From assembly GCF_001420595.1 (NCBI RefSeq), contig NZ_LJIX01000006.1, positions 552,361 through 616,360 on the forward strand: a stretch of 64,000 nucleotides of DNA, read 5' to 3'. The DNA comes from Cytobacillus solani. Lineage in GTDB: Bacteria > Bacillota > Bacilli > Bacillales > Cytobacillaceae. The position numbers and the translations under genes were made by a program. Positions 26,210 to 35,649 of the stretch are shown here, piece after piece. Below the pieces are notes generated by a model that searched no databases, had not been told where the DNA came from, and saw nothing but the letters and a program-made list of their open reading frames with translations. The stretch's first letter is position 1; every line of letters begins with the position of its first letter.

Positions 26210-26971
26210 TTGATTGATTTGCATTGTCATATTCTCCCATATATTGATGATGGACCCAAAACATGGTCTGATTTTTTAGAAATGGCTAGGCATGCAGGAA
26301 AGCAAGGAATCAAGGTTATTTACACCACACCACACCACATGAATGGATACTATATAAACACGAAAAATGACATATTGAAGCATGTTGAGCAATGTAATGA
26401 ACAATTAAAAAAGGCAAATATCCATGTTCAACTTTATCCAGGTCAAGAGGTTCAAATTCATAGGGACTTATTTACTGCATTAGATAAAGGGGAAATATTG
26501 ACGCTTAATAATGGAAAGTACTTATTGTTAGAACTACCCTCATCCTATGTACCAAGTTATACGCATGAAGTTATTTACGAGTTATTGATTAAAGAGATTA
26601 CGCCAATCATTGTACATCCAGAAAGAAATCAAGGTTTTATTGAAAATTGCCAACTGCTATTTGATATTGTTCTAGAAGGTGCACTCGTTCAAATAACATC
26701 TGGAAGTATAATTGGATTATTTGGAAGAAAGATAAAATCCTTCTCTGAGAAAATAATTGATCACCGTTTAGCTCATTTTATTGCGACAGATGCACATAAT
26801 ACAAGATCACGAACATTCACGCTTAATGAGGCTTATGAAACGATTACGAAGCTTTATGGAATACAGCAAATGTACTTTTTCAGAGAAAATGCAGAATTAC
26901 TTCATAACGGAAATCAAGTTCATGTTGAACAGCCTATCCCAATGAGGAAGAAAATTTTAGGTCTGTTCTAA
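26210..26971 (+). CDS. PHP-family tyrosine phosphatase (YwqE/CpsB-like)
   Basis: A 253-residue manganese-dependent phosphatase of the PHP fold that removes phosphate from the BY-kinase. The N-terminus MIDLHCHILPYIDDGP holds the H-x-H metal site, TTPHHMNG, PGQEVQIHRD, IVHPERNQG and ATDAHNTRSR provide the other ligands in order. Length and motif order match YwqE. The start is TTG behind GAGGAGG. Together with the two preceding genes it forms the kinase-modulator-phosphatase set found in many Gram-positive capsule operons. Confidence 0.95.
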   Translation: MIDLHCHILPYIDDGPKTWSDFLEMARHAGKQGIKVIYTTPHHMNGYYINTKNDILKHVEQCNEQLKKANIHVQLYPGQEVQIHRDLFTALDKGEILTLNNGKYLLLELPSSYVPSYTHEVIYELLIKEITPIIVHPERNQGFIENCQLLFDIVLEGALVQITSGSIIGLFGRKIKSFSEKIIDHRLAHFIATDAHNTRSRTFTLNEAYETITKLYGIQQMYFFRENAELLHNGNQVHVEQPIPMRKKILGLF

Positions 26972-26977
26972 CAAGGG

Positions 26978-27799
26978 GTGATAGGAGGGATTTATATTAA
27001 ACAAAAGGGTATAGAAGTATTAGTATCAACAATGAATCAAGTGGACTTTTCTTTAATCGATAAAATGAATATAAAGGGAAATGCGCTTATTATTAATCAA
27101 TGCCAAGTGAATCAGTATTATGAGATTGCGGACGAAAAACGTACGGTAAAATTCTATTCGTTTAATGAAAGAGGTGTCGGGTTAAGCAGGAATAACGCTT
27201 TAATGAGGGCCTCTAGTGATATTTGTTTATTTGCTGATGATGATGTTGTTTATCATGATCAGTATGAACGTTTGATTATTGAAGCCTTTCTGAAAAACCC
27301 GCAAGCCGATGTGATTATTTTTAATGTACCAAGTTCAAATGAAAAAAGATCTGGGCCAGCACAAATACTGAAAAATTCACCAGTTCATTATCTGAACTTT
27401 ATGAGATATGGTACTTATAGTATTGCTTTTAGAAGAGAAAAGATATTGAAAGCAAATATCTATTTCTCACTATTATTTGGGGGAGGAGCCAAATATAGTG
27501 CAGGTGAGGATACTTTATTTCTTTTTGATTGTTTAAATAAGGGACTTAAAATCTGGACAAATACCGCAGAAATAGGAATTGTACATCATAATCAATCTAC
27601 ATGGTTTAAAGGGTTTAATCAGAAATATTTTTTTGATAAAGGTTTCTTTTACGCTACAATGTCAAAAAAGTTTTCAAGCATTCTAATTTTACAATTTGCA
27701 ATAAGAAAATACAAAATATTTAAAAATGAAATGGGATTTTTACAAGCGATTAAATATATGCTGGCTGGCAGAAAGCATTGTTTAATAGAAGGAGTATAG
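26978..27799 (+). CDS. Glycosyltransferase family 2-like protein
   Basis: About 270 residues. NERGVGLSRNNALMRASSDI followed by LFADDDVVY is the nucleotide-sugar and DxD region of GT-A glycosyltransferases, and SAGEDTLFLFDCL resembles the acceptor/base region. The N-terminus lacks the usual first beta strand pattern of long GT2 proteins and begins KQKGIEVLVSTMNQ. The start is uncertain: GTG at 26978 has only a close AAGG, whereas GGAGGG (26984-26989) is ideally placed for a non-canonical ATT at 26996, which would give the natural N-terminus. It adds one sugar to the lipid-linked repeat unit; donor unknown. Confidence 0.8.
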   Translation: MIGGIYIKQKGIEVLVSTMNQVDFSLIDKMNIKGNALIINQCQVNQYYEIADEKRTVKFYSFNERGVGLSRNNALMRASSDICLFADDDVVYHDQYERLIIEAFLKNPQADVIIFNVPSSNEKRSGPAQILKNSPVHYLNFMRYGTYSIAFRREKILKANIYFSLLFGGGAKYSAGEDTLFLFDCLNKGLKIWTNTAEIGIVHHNQSTWFKGFNQKYFFDKGFFYATMSKKFSSILILQFAIRKYKIFKNEMGFLQAIKYMLAGRKHCLIEGV

Positions 27800-27801
27800 A
27801 A

Positions 27802-29025
27802 ATGAGCAAGGCAAAAAAGAAAATCCTCATTGTTAATAATAATCTTGCAACTGGCGGAATTCAGCGTGCTTTTATAAATCTTCTAAAGCAAATTGAAAAA
27901 GAATATGATATAACAGTGTTTGTTTTTAGTAAAACAGGTGATTATATTAATAAAATTCCACCAAGTGTTAAAGTGCTTGAAGCATCCTCATACCTAAGGG
28001 TACTTGGATTATCACAAAGACATACAATGAAACTGGGATTAAAGCGTTATATCATCCGGTTTTTATGTGGGTTATATACAAAAATTTTTAGCAATCATCT
28101 TCCTATTGCATTTTTGCTAACAACTGAAAAACGACTATCTGGATTTGATGCAGCAATTTCCTTTTGTCATAGTGCTGAAGAAAAAGCACTTTATGGTGGC
28201 TGTAACGAATTTGTTCTAAAAAGGGTTGATGCAAAACAAAAGATAACGTTTGTTCATTGTGACTTTTTAAATTATGGAGGAAACACTATAAAAAACAGAG
28301 AAATTTATAGGCAGTTTGATAAGATTGCTGCTGTGTCTGAAGGGTGCAAACGGAGCTTTATTCAAGCAATCCCAGATGTATCGGGGAAAGTACATTGCGT
28401 TTATAATTGCCACAACTTTTCGGAATATAGAAAGTATGCAAGGAAGGATCCAAAGAATTATAGCAAAGAAAGTATAAATATTGTCACAATAGCGAGATTG
28501 AGCCCTGAAAAAGACTTACTTAAGGGAATAAGGATTGTATCTCAACTTATAAAAGATGGATACAGTATTTGCTGGCACATCATTGGTGATGGGGCGCAAA
28601 GGAATGAATTAAACAAGGAGATTACCAATTATGGATTGCAAAATTATATTAGCCTATATGGGAATCAAAGAAACCCTTATAAATATCTTTTAAATGCTGA
28701 TTTATTTCTATTAATTTCCCTACACGAAGCTGCTCCAATGGTTTTTATGGAAGCTAAATCATTACATGTCCCAATTATAACGACAAAAACCATTTCCGCT
28801 ACTGAAATGGTAAGGGATGGATTCGAAGGGATTGTATGTGAAAATAACGAAACTGCCATATATCAAGCAATAAAAGGGATCCTAAAGGAGCCTTTTTTTA
28901 TTGAAAAATATAAGCAAAATTTAAGAAGCATTTCCTTTACAAATGAGCTTGCGATTAAGCAATTCAATCAATTGATGACAAATGGGAGTACAGAGACATG
29001 TATAGAATTAAACAGGGTGAAATAA
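27802..29025 (+). CDS. Glycosyltransferase family 4
   Basis: A 407-residue GT-B enzyme. The N-terminus ILIVNNNLATGGIQRAFINL is the acceptor-domain signature (GGxxR type), and the C-terminal donor domain has NIVTIARLSPEKDLLKGIRI, IIGDGAQRNEL and LSLHEAAPMVFMEAKSL-like sequence (written in the protein as ISLHEAAPMVFMEAKSLHV) with the E-x7-E pattern. It retains or inverts an unknown nucleotide sugar onto the growing repeat unit on the cytoplasmic face. ATG 27802 follows GAAGGAG; the open frame starts earlier inside the previous gene. Its end overlaps the next gene by 28 bases. Confidence 0.92.
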   Translation: MSKAKKKILIVNNNLATGGIQRAFINLLKQIEKEYDITVFVFSKTGDYINKIPPSVKVLEASSYLRVLGLSQRHTMKLGLKRYIIRFLCGLYTKIFSNHLPIAFLLTTEKRLSGFDAAISFCHSAEEKALYGGCNEFVLKRVDAKQKITFVHCDFLNYGGNTIKNREIYRQFDKIAAVSEGCKRSFIQAIPDVSGKVHCVYNCHNFSEYRKYARKDPKNYSKESINIVTIARLSPEKDLLKGIRIVSQLIKDGYSICWHIIGDGAQRNELNKEITNYGLQNYISLYGNQRNPYKYLLNADLFLLISLHEAAPMVFMEAKSLHVPIITTKTISATEMVRDGFEGIVCENNETAIYQAIKGILKEPFFIEKYKQNLRSISFTNELAIKQFNQLMTNGSTETCIELNRVK

Positions 29026-30359
29026 GACTCTTATTCCTGTCAGTAGCATGTGTGTTCATTCTCTCATTAGGCCATGCTGTAAATTCAAAAATGCTCATCT
29101 TAATGGCAATAGCACTATTTATGGGAATGACTTTCTTTATGGATAAAAGGTATTTTTTACCTATTATGCTCTTTTTTCTTCCATGGTCACCTGTTTTGAA
29201 ATTTTCACCAGGTACACATTCTTTTTATTCCATGATCGTCCCATGTTTATTTATGCTAGTAATCTTAGAATATTTTATAAAAAATAAAAAGTATAAATTA
29301 AAATTTATTTTTATACCGCTATTTTTAAGTGCTTATACATTAACAATCAAGTTAGTTAATGGAATAATACCAGGTAATTCCCATTTCTTTTTTATCTTGT
29401 TAATTATATTCATTCCTATGTATATGCATAAATATAAAGATGAAATCAATTTTGAAACATGTGTCCTATTTATCACTACTGGGGTACTATCTGCTTGTTT
29501 TGCTTCAAAAATTCTGATGACTCTTCCGCATATGGTTGGCTATATTAATGTTTATACATGGAAGAGAATGGGGTTAACTAGGTTAAGTGGTTTTTATGGA
29601 GATGCGAACTTTTATTCAGTACACATACTAGTAGCAATTGCCTGCCTGCTATTAACATTAAAAAACACAAAAAAAACCATATCTATTATGGTTCAATTAC
29701 TGTCCATTATTGCACTCATTTACTTTGGTATGCTTTCAGTGTCAAAAATGTTCATTTTGTGCTTAGTTTTAATGGGAGGAATTTGGTTATTCTGCTTTCT
29801 GATTGTTAGACAGAGTGTAATGTATAAACTGAAATTCTTATTATTTTCTGTTGTCATCCTAATTGCATTTTTCTCTAGCAGTTTATTTACTGAACAATTA
29901 AATCAATATTTGATTCGATTCAGTATGGTTTCAGATGCACAATCCTTGACTACTGGAAGAAGTGAATTAGTAAATATGTACATTGAATACTTTATGGGAA
30001 ATTTAAATACATTGTTTTTCGGTATGGGTTTATCTCCCGTTTATGTAAATGGTTATAGTTCGCATAACACCATTATACAAATGATTTATCAGCTTGGTAT
30101 ATTGGGAAGCATTTTAATGATTGGCTGGTGGAGAATGGTTTATAAGGGTTTATCTAATAAAATAAAATTATCATTTGTAAATAGTATGTATTTACTCATG
30201 ATTGGAGTGGCATACTTTTTGCCATGGCTTTCACTAGAAATGCTTTATTTTGATGAATTCTTTTATATAACAATACTTGTTTTCATATCGAAAAATTATT
30301 TATCAAGTTCACAAGTTGTAAAGGAAAACGAAGGGGCCGTGCAGCCACTTCGTTTTTAA
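28998..30359 (+). CDS. O-antigen ligase/polymerase-like membrane protein (Wzy)
   Basis: A 453-residue very hydrophobic protein with about 11-12 membrane segments and a large extracytoplasmic loop between residues about 300 and 360, containing TTGRSELVNMYIEYF and YSSHNTIIQMIYQLG. That loop with a conserved His in SSHNT is typical of Wzy polymerases and WaaL-type ligases. It likely joins flipped repeat units into polymer on the outer face. It is the only polymerase candidate in the EPS cluster. It overlaps the previous glycosyltransferase by 28 bases, so translation is coupled. Confidence 0.87.
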   Translation: MYRIKQGEIRLLFLSVACVFILSLGHAVNSKMLILMAIALFMGMTFFMDKRYFLPIMLFFLPWSPVLKFSPGTHSFYSMIVPCLFMLVILEYFIKNKKYKLKFIFIPLFLSAYTLTIKLVNGIIPGNSHFFFILLIIFIPMYMHKYKDEINFETCVLFITTGVLSACFASKILMTLPHMVGYINVYTWKRMGLTRLSGFYGDANFYSVHILVAIACLLLTLKNTKKTISIMVQLLSIIALIYFGMLSVSKMFILCLVLMGGIWLFCFLIVRQSVMYKLKFLLFSVVILIAFFSSSLFTEQLNQYLIRFSMVSDAQSLTTGRSELVNMYIEYFMGNLNTLFFGMGLSPVYVNGYSSHNTIIQMIYQLGILGSILMIGWWRMVYKGLSNKIKLSFVNSMYLLMIGVAYFLPWLSLEMLYFDEFFYITILVFISKNYLSSSQVVKENEGAVQPLRF

Positions 30360-30384
30360 ATTTTCAATTGTAAGGATGAGTTAA

Positions 30385-31590
30385 ATGAAGGATATTCTAA
30401 TTGTTGCTCATTTTACACAAACACCTGGGGAGAAAGGAAATGGGAGATTCCATTATATTGCAAATCTGCTAGCACTTGAGGGACATAAAATTGAAATAGT
30501 GACGACAAATTTTTCTCACGATTGCAAGATGCATAGGGAGTTTCAGCAAGGTTTATTTGAGCAAGTAGATTATAAAATTGCAATGTTAGAAGAGCCAGGC
30601 TATAAAAAGAATGTCTCGCTGAAAAGGATTTATAGTCATTACACTTTTGGAAAAAATCTAAAAAAATATCTAGACAAAAGAGTTAAACCCGATGTGATTT
30701 ATTGTGCAGTTCCTTCAATAGATGCAGCTTATATAGCGGCTGAATATGCAAATAGGAATGGAATTAACTTTATTATCGATGTACAGGATATTTGGCCAGA
30801 GGCATTTAAGATGGTTTTTAAGCTTCCGTTCATTAGTGATCTGCTTTTCTTTCCAATGATGAAAAAGGCGAATTATGTATATCGTGTAGCTAACAAAGTT
30901 ATTGCCGTTTCAGAAACATATGTGAAGCGAGCAATGGATGTAAACAGTAAATGCCAAAAGGGCATAAGTGTATTTCTTGGAACAGAACTAACATATTTTG
31001 ATCACTTAGCAAATAAGTGTAGAAATATTATGAAACCAATGAATGAAGTTTGGCTAGCTTATATTGGAACTTTAGGACATAGCTATGATTTAACATCCAT
31101 TATGGATGCCCTGCATTTGTTAAAAGAAAAGGGATATTCAAATTTTAAATTTATTATTATGGGTGATGGCCCCTTAAAACAGCGATTTATTCAATATGCA
31201 AGGGAAAAGAAGATTCGCTGTGAGTTCACAGGAATGCTTGATTATTCCGAGATGGTGAGCAAATTAATCCAGTGTGATATTGCTGTTAATCCGATAGCAA
31301 AAGGAGCTGCAGGTAGCATAATTAATAAGGTAGGTGATTATGCTGCTGCAGGTTTGCCAGTCATTAATACGCAAGAATGTCATGAATACCGAGATTTGAT
31401 AACCAATTATTCAGCAGGGATAAATTGCGAAAATGGAAATCCAGAAGATATTGCAGAAAAAATCTTGTTTCTCTTCCAGAACGAAAATAATCGAAGGGAA
31501 ATGGGGAGGAATAATCGTGTGTTAGCAGAAGAAAAATTTGACAGGGGAAAAACCTATCCCACTTTAGTTGCTACTATATTAGGAGAGTGA
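30385..31590 (+). CDS. Glycosyltransferase family 4 (WbuB/WcaI-like)
   Basis: A 401-residue GT-B glycosyltransferase. The start ILIVAHFTQTPGEKGNGRFH, the central FIIDVQDIWPEAF and the donor-site IIMGDGPLKQRFIQYAR, followed by VNPIAKGAAGSIINKVGDY, match the WbuB-like group that often transfers amino sugars. The conserved EX7E region is modified. It overlaps the following GT2 gene by 4 bases (ATGA-type coupling). Donor and linkage cannot be read from sequence. Confidence 0.9.
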   Translation: MKDILIVAHFTQTPGEKGNGRFHYIANLLALEGHKIEIVTTNFSHDCKMHREFQQGLFEQVDYKIAMLEEPGYKKNVSLKRIYSHYTFGKNLKKYLDKRVKPDVIYCAVPSIDAAYIAAEYANRNGINFIIDVQDIWPEAFKMVFKLPFISDLLFFPMMKKANYVYRVANKVIAVSETYVKRAMDVNSKCQKGISVFLGTELTYFDHLANKCRNIMKPMNEVWLAYIGTLGHSYDLTSIMDALHLLKEKGYSNFKFIIMGDGPLKQRFIQYAREKKIRCEFTGMLDYSEMVSKLIQCDIAVNPIAKGAAGSIINKVGDYAAAGLPVINTQECHEYRDLITNYSAGINCENGNPEDIAEKILFLFQNENNRREMGRNNRVLAEEKFDRGKTYPTLVATILGE

Positions 31591-32564
31591 AGATGGACAT
31601 TCTTGTTAGTGTGAATTGCATTACCTATAATCATGAGCGATACATCGGTGCAGCTATTGAAGGCTTTTTGAGCCAAAAAACGAATTTTGCATTTGAAATT
31701 TTAATTGGTGAAGATTGCAGCAAGGATGGAACGCGAGAAATTGTTGAATCATATATGAATAAGTTTCCTGGGAAAATAAGATTAATTACATCTTCTTCAA
31801 ATGTTGGTGCAAAAAAGAATAGCGAACGCCTGGTGGAAGCTTCGAAGGGGAAATATATTGCCTTATGTGAAGGGGATGATTTATGGATAAATCCACATAA
31901 ATTACAAAAACAGATTGACTATTTGGAAAACAACCCAGATTGTGCCCTTTGTTTCCATAGTGCGGAAATTGTAAATGGAATAGGGGATTCACTGAATCAA
32001 TATATAAGACCTTACAAAAAGACAAGAAATAGTCCAATAAGAGATATGATTGCAGGCGGTGGGGGATTTTGTCCTACCGCTTCTTTAGTTATCAAAAGGG
32101 AAATAATAGACCCCCTCCCAGCACTTTTGAAAGAAGCACATGTAGGTGACTATGCGCTGCAAATGTGGGCAGCAAGCCAAGGGAGCATCCACTATATAGA
32201 CGAAATGATGTCAGCTTACCGAGTAGGGATTACTGATTCATGGTCTACTAAGCTAAATTCAGGCTCAAATATGATTGAGAAAAATATTGAAGTAAAAAAG
32301 TCAGACATCCAATTGTTAAATCATTTTAATCAAGAAACAAACTTTCGATATTCGGATGAAATTGAACGAGAGGTTTTGAAAAAAGAGTTTGAAATCTTGT
32401 TATTGCAAAAAAACTTTAAAGTGATGAGGACAAACAAGTATAAAAAGGTAATTAAGGAATTAAGCAAGATTGATAAAACAAAATTGTATTCAAGGATGTA
32501 CTTCCCGGGTATTTATCAAAAAGTAGTACAAATGAAACATTCGCTGAATACCGGAAGAAAATAA
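31587..32564 (+). CDS. Glycosyltransferase family 2
   Basis: A 325-residue GT-A enzyme. VSVNCITYNHERYIGAAIEG is the canonical N-terminal strand and helix; FEILIGEDCSKDGTREIVES gives the donor-binding Asp and CEGDDLWINPHKLQKQI carries the DD metal motif. The C-terminal third is basic and may bind the membrane. It starts within the last codons of the preceding gene. Its sugar is unknown. Confidence 0.93.
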   Translation: MKMDILVSVNCITYNHERYIGAAIEGFLSQKTNFAFEILIGEDCSKDGTREIVESYMNKFPGKIRLITSSSNVGAKKNSERLVEASKGKYIALCEGDDLWINPHKLQKQIDYLENNPDCALCFHSAEIVNGIGDSLNQYIRPYKKTRNSPIRDMIAGGGGFCPTASLVIKREIIDPLPALLKEAHVGDYALQMWAASQGSIHYIDEMMSAYRVGITDSWSTKLNSGSNMIEKNIEVKKSDIQLLNHFNQETNFRYSDEIEREVLKKEFEILLLQKNFKVMRTNKYKKVIKELSKIDKTKLYSRMYFPGIYQKVVQMKHSLNTGRK

Positions 32565-32584
32565 TATGAAAAGTAGGATTAAAT

Positions 32585-34075
32585 ATGTCAGAAATCAGCC
32601 CTATTAGAGGAAAAACAATTACAGGGTTAGTATGGAGTTTTATCGATTTATTTGCAAGCCAAGGGATTCAGTTTATTGTTCTGATGATTCTTGCAAGATT
32701 ATTGGCACCAGAATTTTTCGGATTAATCGGGATGGTGGTTGTCTTTATTGCCATATCCAATTCCCTCATTGATAGTGGATTAACACAGGCACTTATTCGT
32801 GAAAAAGATACAAGTCCGGTTGACTATTCGACTGTATTCTTTTTTAATCTATTCATTTCGGTTTTTTTGACAATTATTCTTTACAGTATTGCACCGATGA
32901 TAAGTCATTTCTTTGGAAATGAGCAGCTATCCATGATATTGAGAGTCTTGTCTTTCACCCTTATTATAAATTCTTTAGGCATTATTCAACGAGTAATGCT
33001 AACGAAAAAAATTAATTTTAAGACGCAAACAAAAATAAATTTGGCTTCTACTATCTGTGCTGGAATTGTTGCTTCCATTTTTGCGTTTTTAGGATTTGGA
33101 GTGTGGAGCCTTGTTGCACAAACATTAACATTGCAAACAATGCAAACGCTCCTGCTTTGGATTAGCAACAAATGGGTTCCTAGTTTGGTATTTAGTATGG
33201 CGTCATTCAAGAGACTATTTTCATTTGCATACAAATTAGTGATTTCTAGTTTGTTAGATACGGCATATAATAATGTGTTTTCCTTGCTTATTGGAAAACT
33301 TTATTCGGCTGGCCAATTGGGTTTCTATACAAATGCGAACAAATTGAAAGATGTGATCACAAACTCGGCAACAAGTGCCATTCAAAGGGTGACATATCCG
33401 GTATTGAGCTCAATACAAGATGACGAAAATCATTTGCAAAGCGCCTTTCGAAAAATTATTCGAACAACAGCATTTATCATGTTTCCAATGATGATGGGAC
33501 TAATTGCGATTGCTGATACATTAATTCCAATATTACTTGGGCCTGCTTGGACGGAATCAATCGTATTTTTTCAACTCTTATGCTTAATAGGAATGATTTA
33601 TCCAATCCATGCTATTAATTTAAATATTCTTCAAGTAAAAGGAAGATCAGACTTATTCCTGAAGCTAGAAATTATTAAGAAAATCCTTATTACAGTTTTA
33701 ATTGTCATTTCGCTCCTTTTTTCTTTAGGAATTCTCGGATTAATAGGTGCTGCAATAATTAGTTCTTATGTTTCCCTGTTAATAAATGCGTTTTATTCAG
33801 CAAAAGAAATCGATTATTCTAGTCGTCAGCAGCTTAAGGATATGGCACTTTTTTTCTTGTTAGCTAGTGTGATGGGGATATCAGTATATTTTTTGGGAAC
33901 GATATTGGCACTCAACTTGTTTTTTAAATTGGTTATTCAGATACTATTTGGTATGTTGATTTATATAGCTCTTAGCTGGGGGCTGAAAAATCAAGAATTT
34001 AAGTTGGTTTTGGAAATCTTGGTTCAGCTTTTCAAGAAAACAAAAAAGAATATCATAAAAGCACATGGTGCATAA
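32585..34075 (+). CDS. Polysaccharide flippase (Wzx, MOP superfamily)
   Basis: A 496-residue protein with about 12-14 membrane helices. TGLVWSFIDLFASQGIQFIV followed by ARLLAPEFFGLIGM is the start seen in TuaB/WzxC-type exporters, and LIDSGLTQALIREKD is a further family block. It would flip the undecaprenyl-linked repeat unit to the outside for the polymerase. It follows the GT2 gene by 20 bases behind AGTAGGAT. Assignment to the flippase family is firm; substrate is the local repeat unit by context. Confidence 0.94.
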   Translation: MSEISPIRGKTITGLVWSFIDLFASQGIQFIVLMILARLLAPEFFGLIGMVVVFIAISNSLIDSGLTQALIREKDTSPVDYSTVFFFNLFISVFLTIILYSIAPMISHFFGNEQLSMILRVLSFTLIINSLGIIQRVMLTKKINFKTQTKINLASTICAGIVASIFAFLGFGVWSLVAQTLTLQTMQTLLLWISNKWVPSLVFSMASFKRLFSFAYKLVISSLLDTAYNNVFSLLIGKLYSAGQLGFYTNANKLKDVITNSATSAIQRVTYPVLSSIQDDENHLQSAFRKIIRTTAFIMFPMMMGLIAIADTLIPILLGPAWTESIVFFQLLCLIGMIYPIHAINLNILQVKGRSDLFLKLEIIKKILITVLIVISLLFSLGILGLIGAAIISSYVSLLINAFYSAKEIDYSSRQQLKDMALFFLLASVMGISVYFLGTILALNLFFKLVIQILFGMLIYIALSWGLKNQEFKLVLEILVQLFKKTKKNIIKAHGA

Positions 34076-34118
34076 GTATATAAATAATTGAGGTTGATAC
34101 AAAGGAAAAGGTGAGGGA

Positions 34119-35030
34119 ATGAAGGGGATTATTCTTGCTGGCGGCAGTGGAACAAGGCTTTATCCGATTACACAAGCTATTTCCAAGCAGTTACTGCCTA
34201 TCTATGACAAACCAATGATTTACTATCCTTTATCAGTGCTTATGCTGGCAGAAATTCGGGAGATTTTAATTATAACAACTCCACAAGATGCACCACTATT
34301 TAAAAACTTGCTTGGAGACGGGGCAGATTTTGGAATTAGCCTTGAATACAAAGTGCAGGAGCATCCGCGGGGATTGGCGGATGCTTTTATTATTGGAGAA
34401 GACTTTATTGGTACTGATCACGTGTCTCTTATATTAGGGGACAATATTTTCTATGGAACAGGTTTTACTCCATTATTGAAAATTGCTGCTAGTTTAATGG
34501 AAGGTGCGATTATATTTGGCTATCAAGTAAAAGATCCAGAGAGATTCGGCGTTGTAGAGTTTGATAAGGATCATAATGCGCTATCTATTGAGGAAAAGCC
34601 GACAAATCCAAAATCACCTTATGCAGTTACTGGCTTGTATTTTTATGATAATAATGTTGTTGATATTGCGAAAGGTATTAAACCTTCTTCTAGAGGAGAA
34701 CTCGAAATTACAGATATTAATCAGGAATATTTAAGAAGGAACCAACTAAAGGTTGGTAATCTTGGACGTGGATTTGCCTGGTTAGATACGGGGACAGTTG
34801 AAAGCTTTCTAGAGGCTAGTCAGTTTGTGGAAACAATTGAAAAACGTCAAGGTTATAAGATTGCTTGTTTAGAGGAAATAAGCTATCGAAATAATTGGAT
34901 ATCAGCAGAAGATGTAATGAAGAGAGCAACAAAGTATAAGAATGAGTATGGTGCTTATCTAACAGATTTAGTGTATGGGAAATTCAGTAATAGTTCTAGC
35001 TTAACATCTTTTTCTGTATCGGGTCGTTAA
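34119..35030 (+). CDS. rmlA: Glucose-1-phosphate thymidylyltransferase
   Basis: A 303-residue nucleotidyltransferase making dTDP-glucose. The N-terminus [20 protein letters not shown] holds the G-x-G-x-R-L nucleotide motif; [20 protein letters not shown] and [16 protein letters not shown] are diagnostic of the RmlA short form. The ATG follows AAAAGGTGAGG. Together with rmlB two genes on, it supplies dTDP-4-keto-6-deoxyglucose. rmlC and rmlD are not in the cluster, so rhamnose is not an obvious end product. Confidence 0.97.
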   Translation: MKGIILAGGSGTRLYPITQAISKQLLPIYDKPMIYYPLSVLMLAEIREILIITTPQDAPLFKNLLGDGADFGISLEYKVQEHPRGLADAFIIGEDFIGTDHVSLILGDNIFYGTGFTPLLKIAASLMEGAIIFGYQVKDPERFGVVEFDKDHNALSIEEKPTNPKSPYAVTGLYFYDNNVVDIAKGIKPSSRGELEITDINQEYLRRNQLKVGNLGRGFAWLDTGTVESFLEASQFVETIEKRQGYKIACLEEISYRNNWISAEDVMKRATKYKNEYGAYLTDLVYGKFSNSSSLTSFSVSGR

Positions 35031-35061
35031 GTTTTATTTGTAAAAAAGGGAGAGGTAGTAT

Positions 35062-35565
35062 TTGGAGACAAAAACAAGCTGTTTGGAAAGATATCAGGAT
35101 ATTTTTCTACGGAATAACATTAAAATTATAATGCTTAGTAAGGATTTAGATGATATAGAGAGAATGAAAAATGCGCTAATTGGAGTAGATTCTAAATATT
35201 TATTTCCTACAGAAAACAAAGAGCTTCTTTTCCAATATATAAAAAAAATTATTGATAATGGGTATAATTTTATTTTGACAGATGGGGCTCAGGATATCGG
35301 CATGATGTCGCTTTATGCAAATGATTTTGTCACGAAAACTGCTTATACTACCACGATCGGGTTAATACCTTCACACCGCGGAGGAAGCCTAATCGGGAAT
35401 CTAGTTAAATTTTCATTTGAATTTGCTAAAGAAAAGGGGATGGAGAAGTATAGGGCAGAGGTTCATAAATCAAATGAAAAATGGTTGAATTTCTTATTGA
35501 GATTTAAATTCGAAATTGAAAGCGAAACAGAAAATGATACCTATATGATTGTGAGGGATTTATAA
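35062..35565 (+). CDS. GNAT-like N-acetyltransferase
   Basis: A 167-residue protein. The segment TTTIGLIPSHRGGSLIGNLV is the acetyl-CoA pyrophosphate-binding loop pattern of GNAT enzymes (R/Q-x-x-G-x-G/A, here HRGGSLIG), followed by EKYRAEVHKSNEKWLNFLLR. It lies between rmlA and rmlB, so it probably acylates an amino-sugar intermediate derived from the dTDP-keto sugar. The N-terminal half is less conserved. It starts at TTG 35062 behind GGGAGAGG. Family call is moderate; substrate is inference. Confidence 0.75.
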   Translation: METKTSCLERYQDIFLRNNIKIIMLSKDLDDIERMKNALIGVDSKYLFPTENKELLFQYIKKIIDNGYNFILTDGAQDIGMMSLYANDFVTKTAYTTTIGLIPSHRGGSLIGNLVKFSFEFAKEKGMEKYRAEVHKSNEKWLNFLLRFKFEIESETENDTYMIVRDL

Positions 35566-35649
35566 GACCGTTAATTCTAGGGAATTTCTATCTGTTTCAA
35601 GTTGGTGTCCAAAGGAAAAGGATTAAATTAATAATATGGAGAGAGTGTA

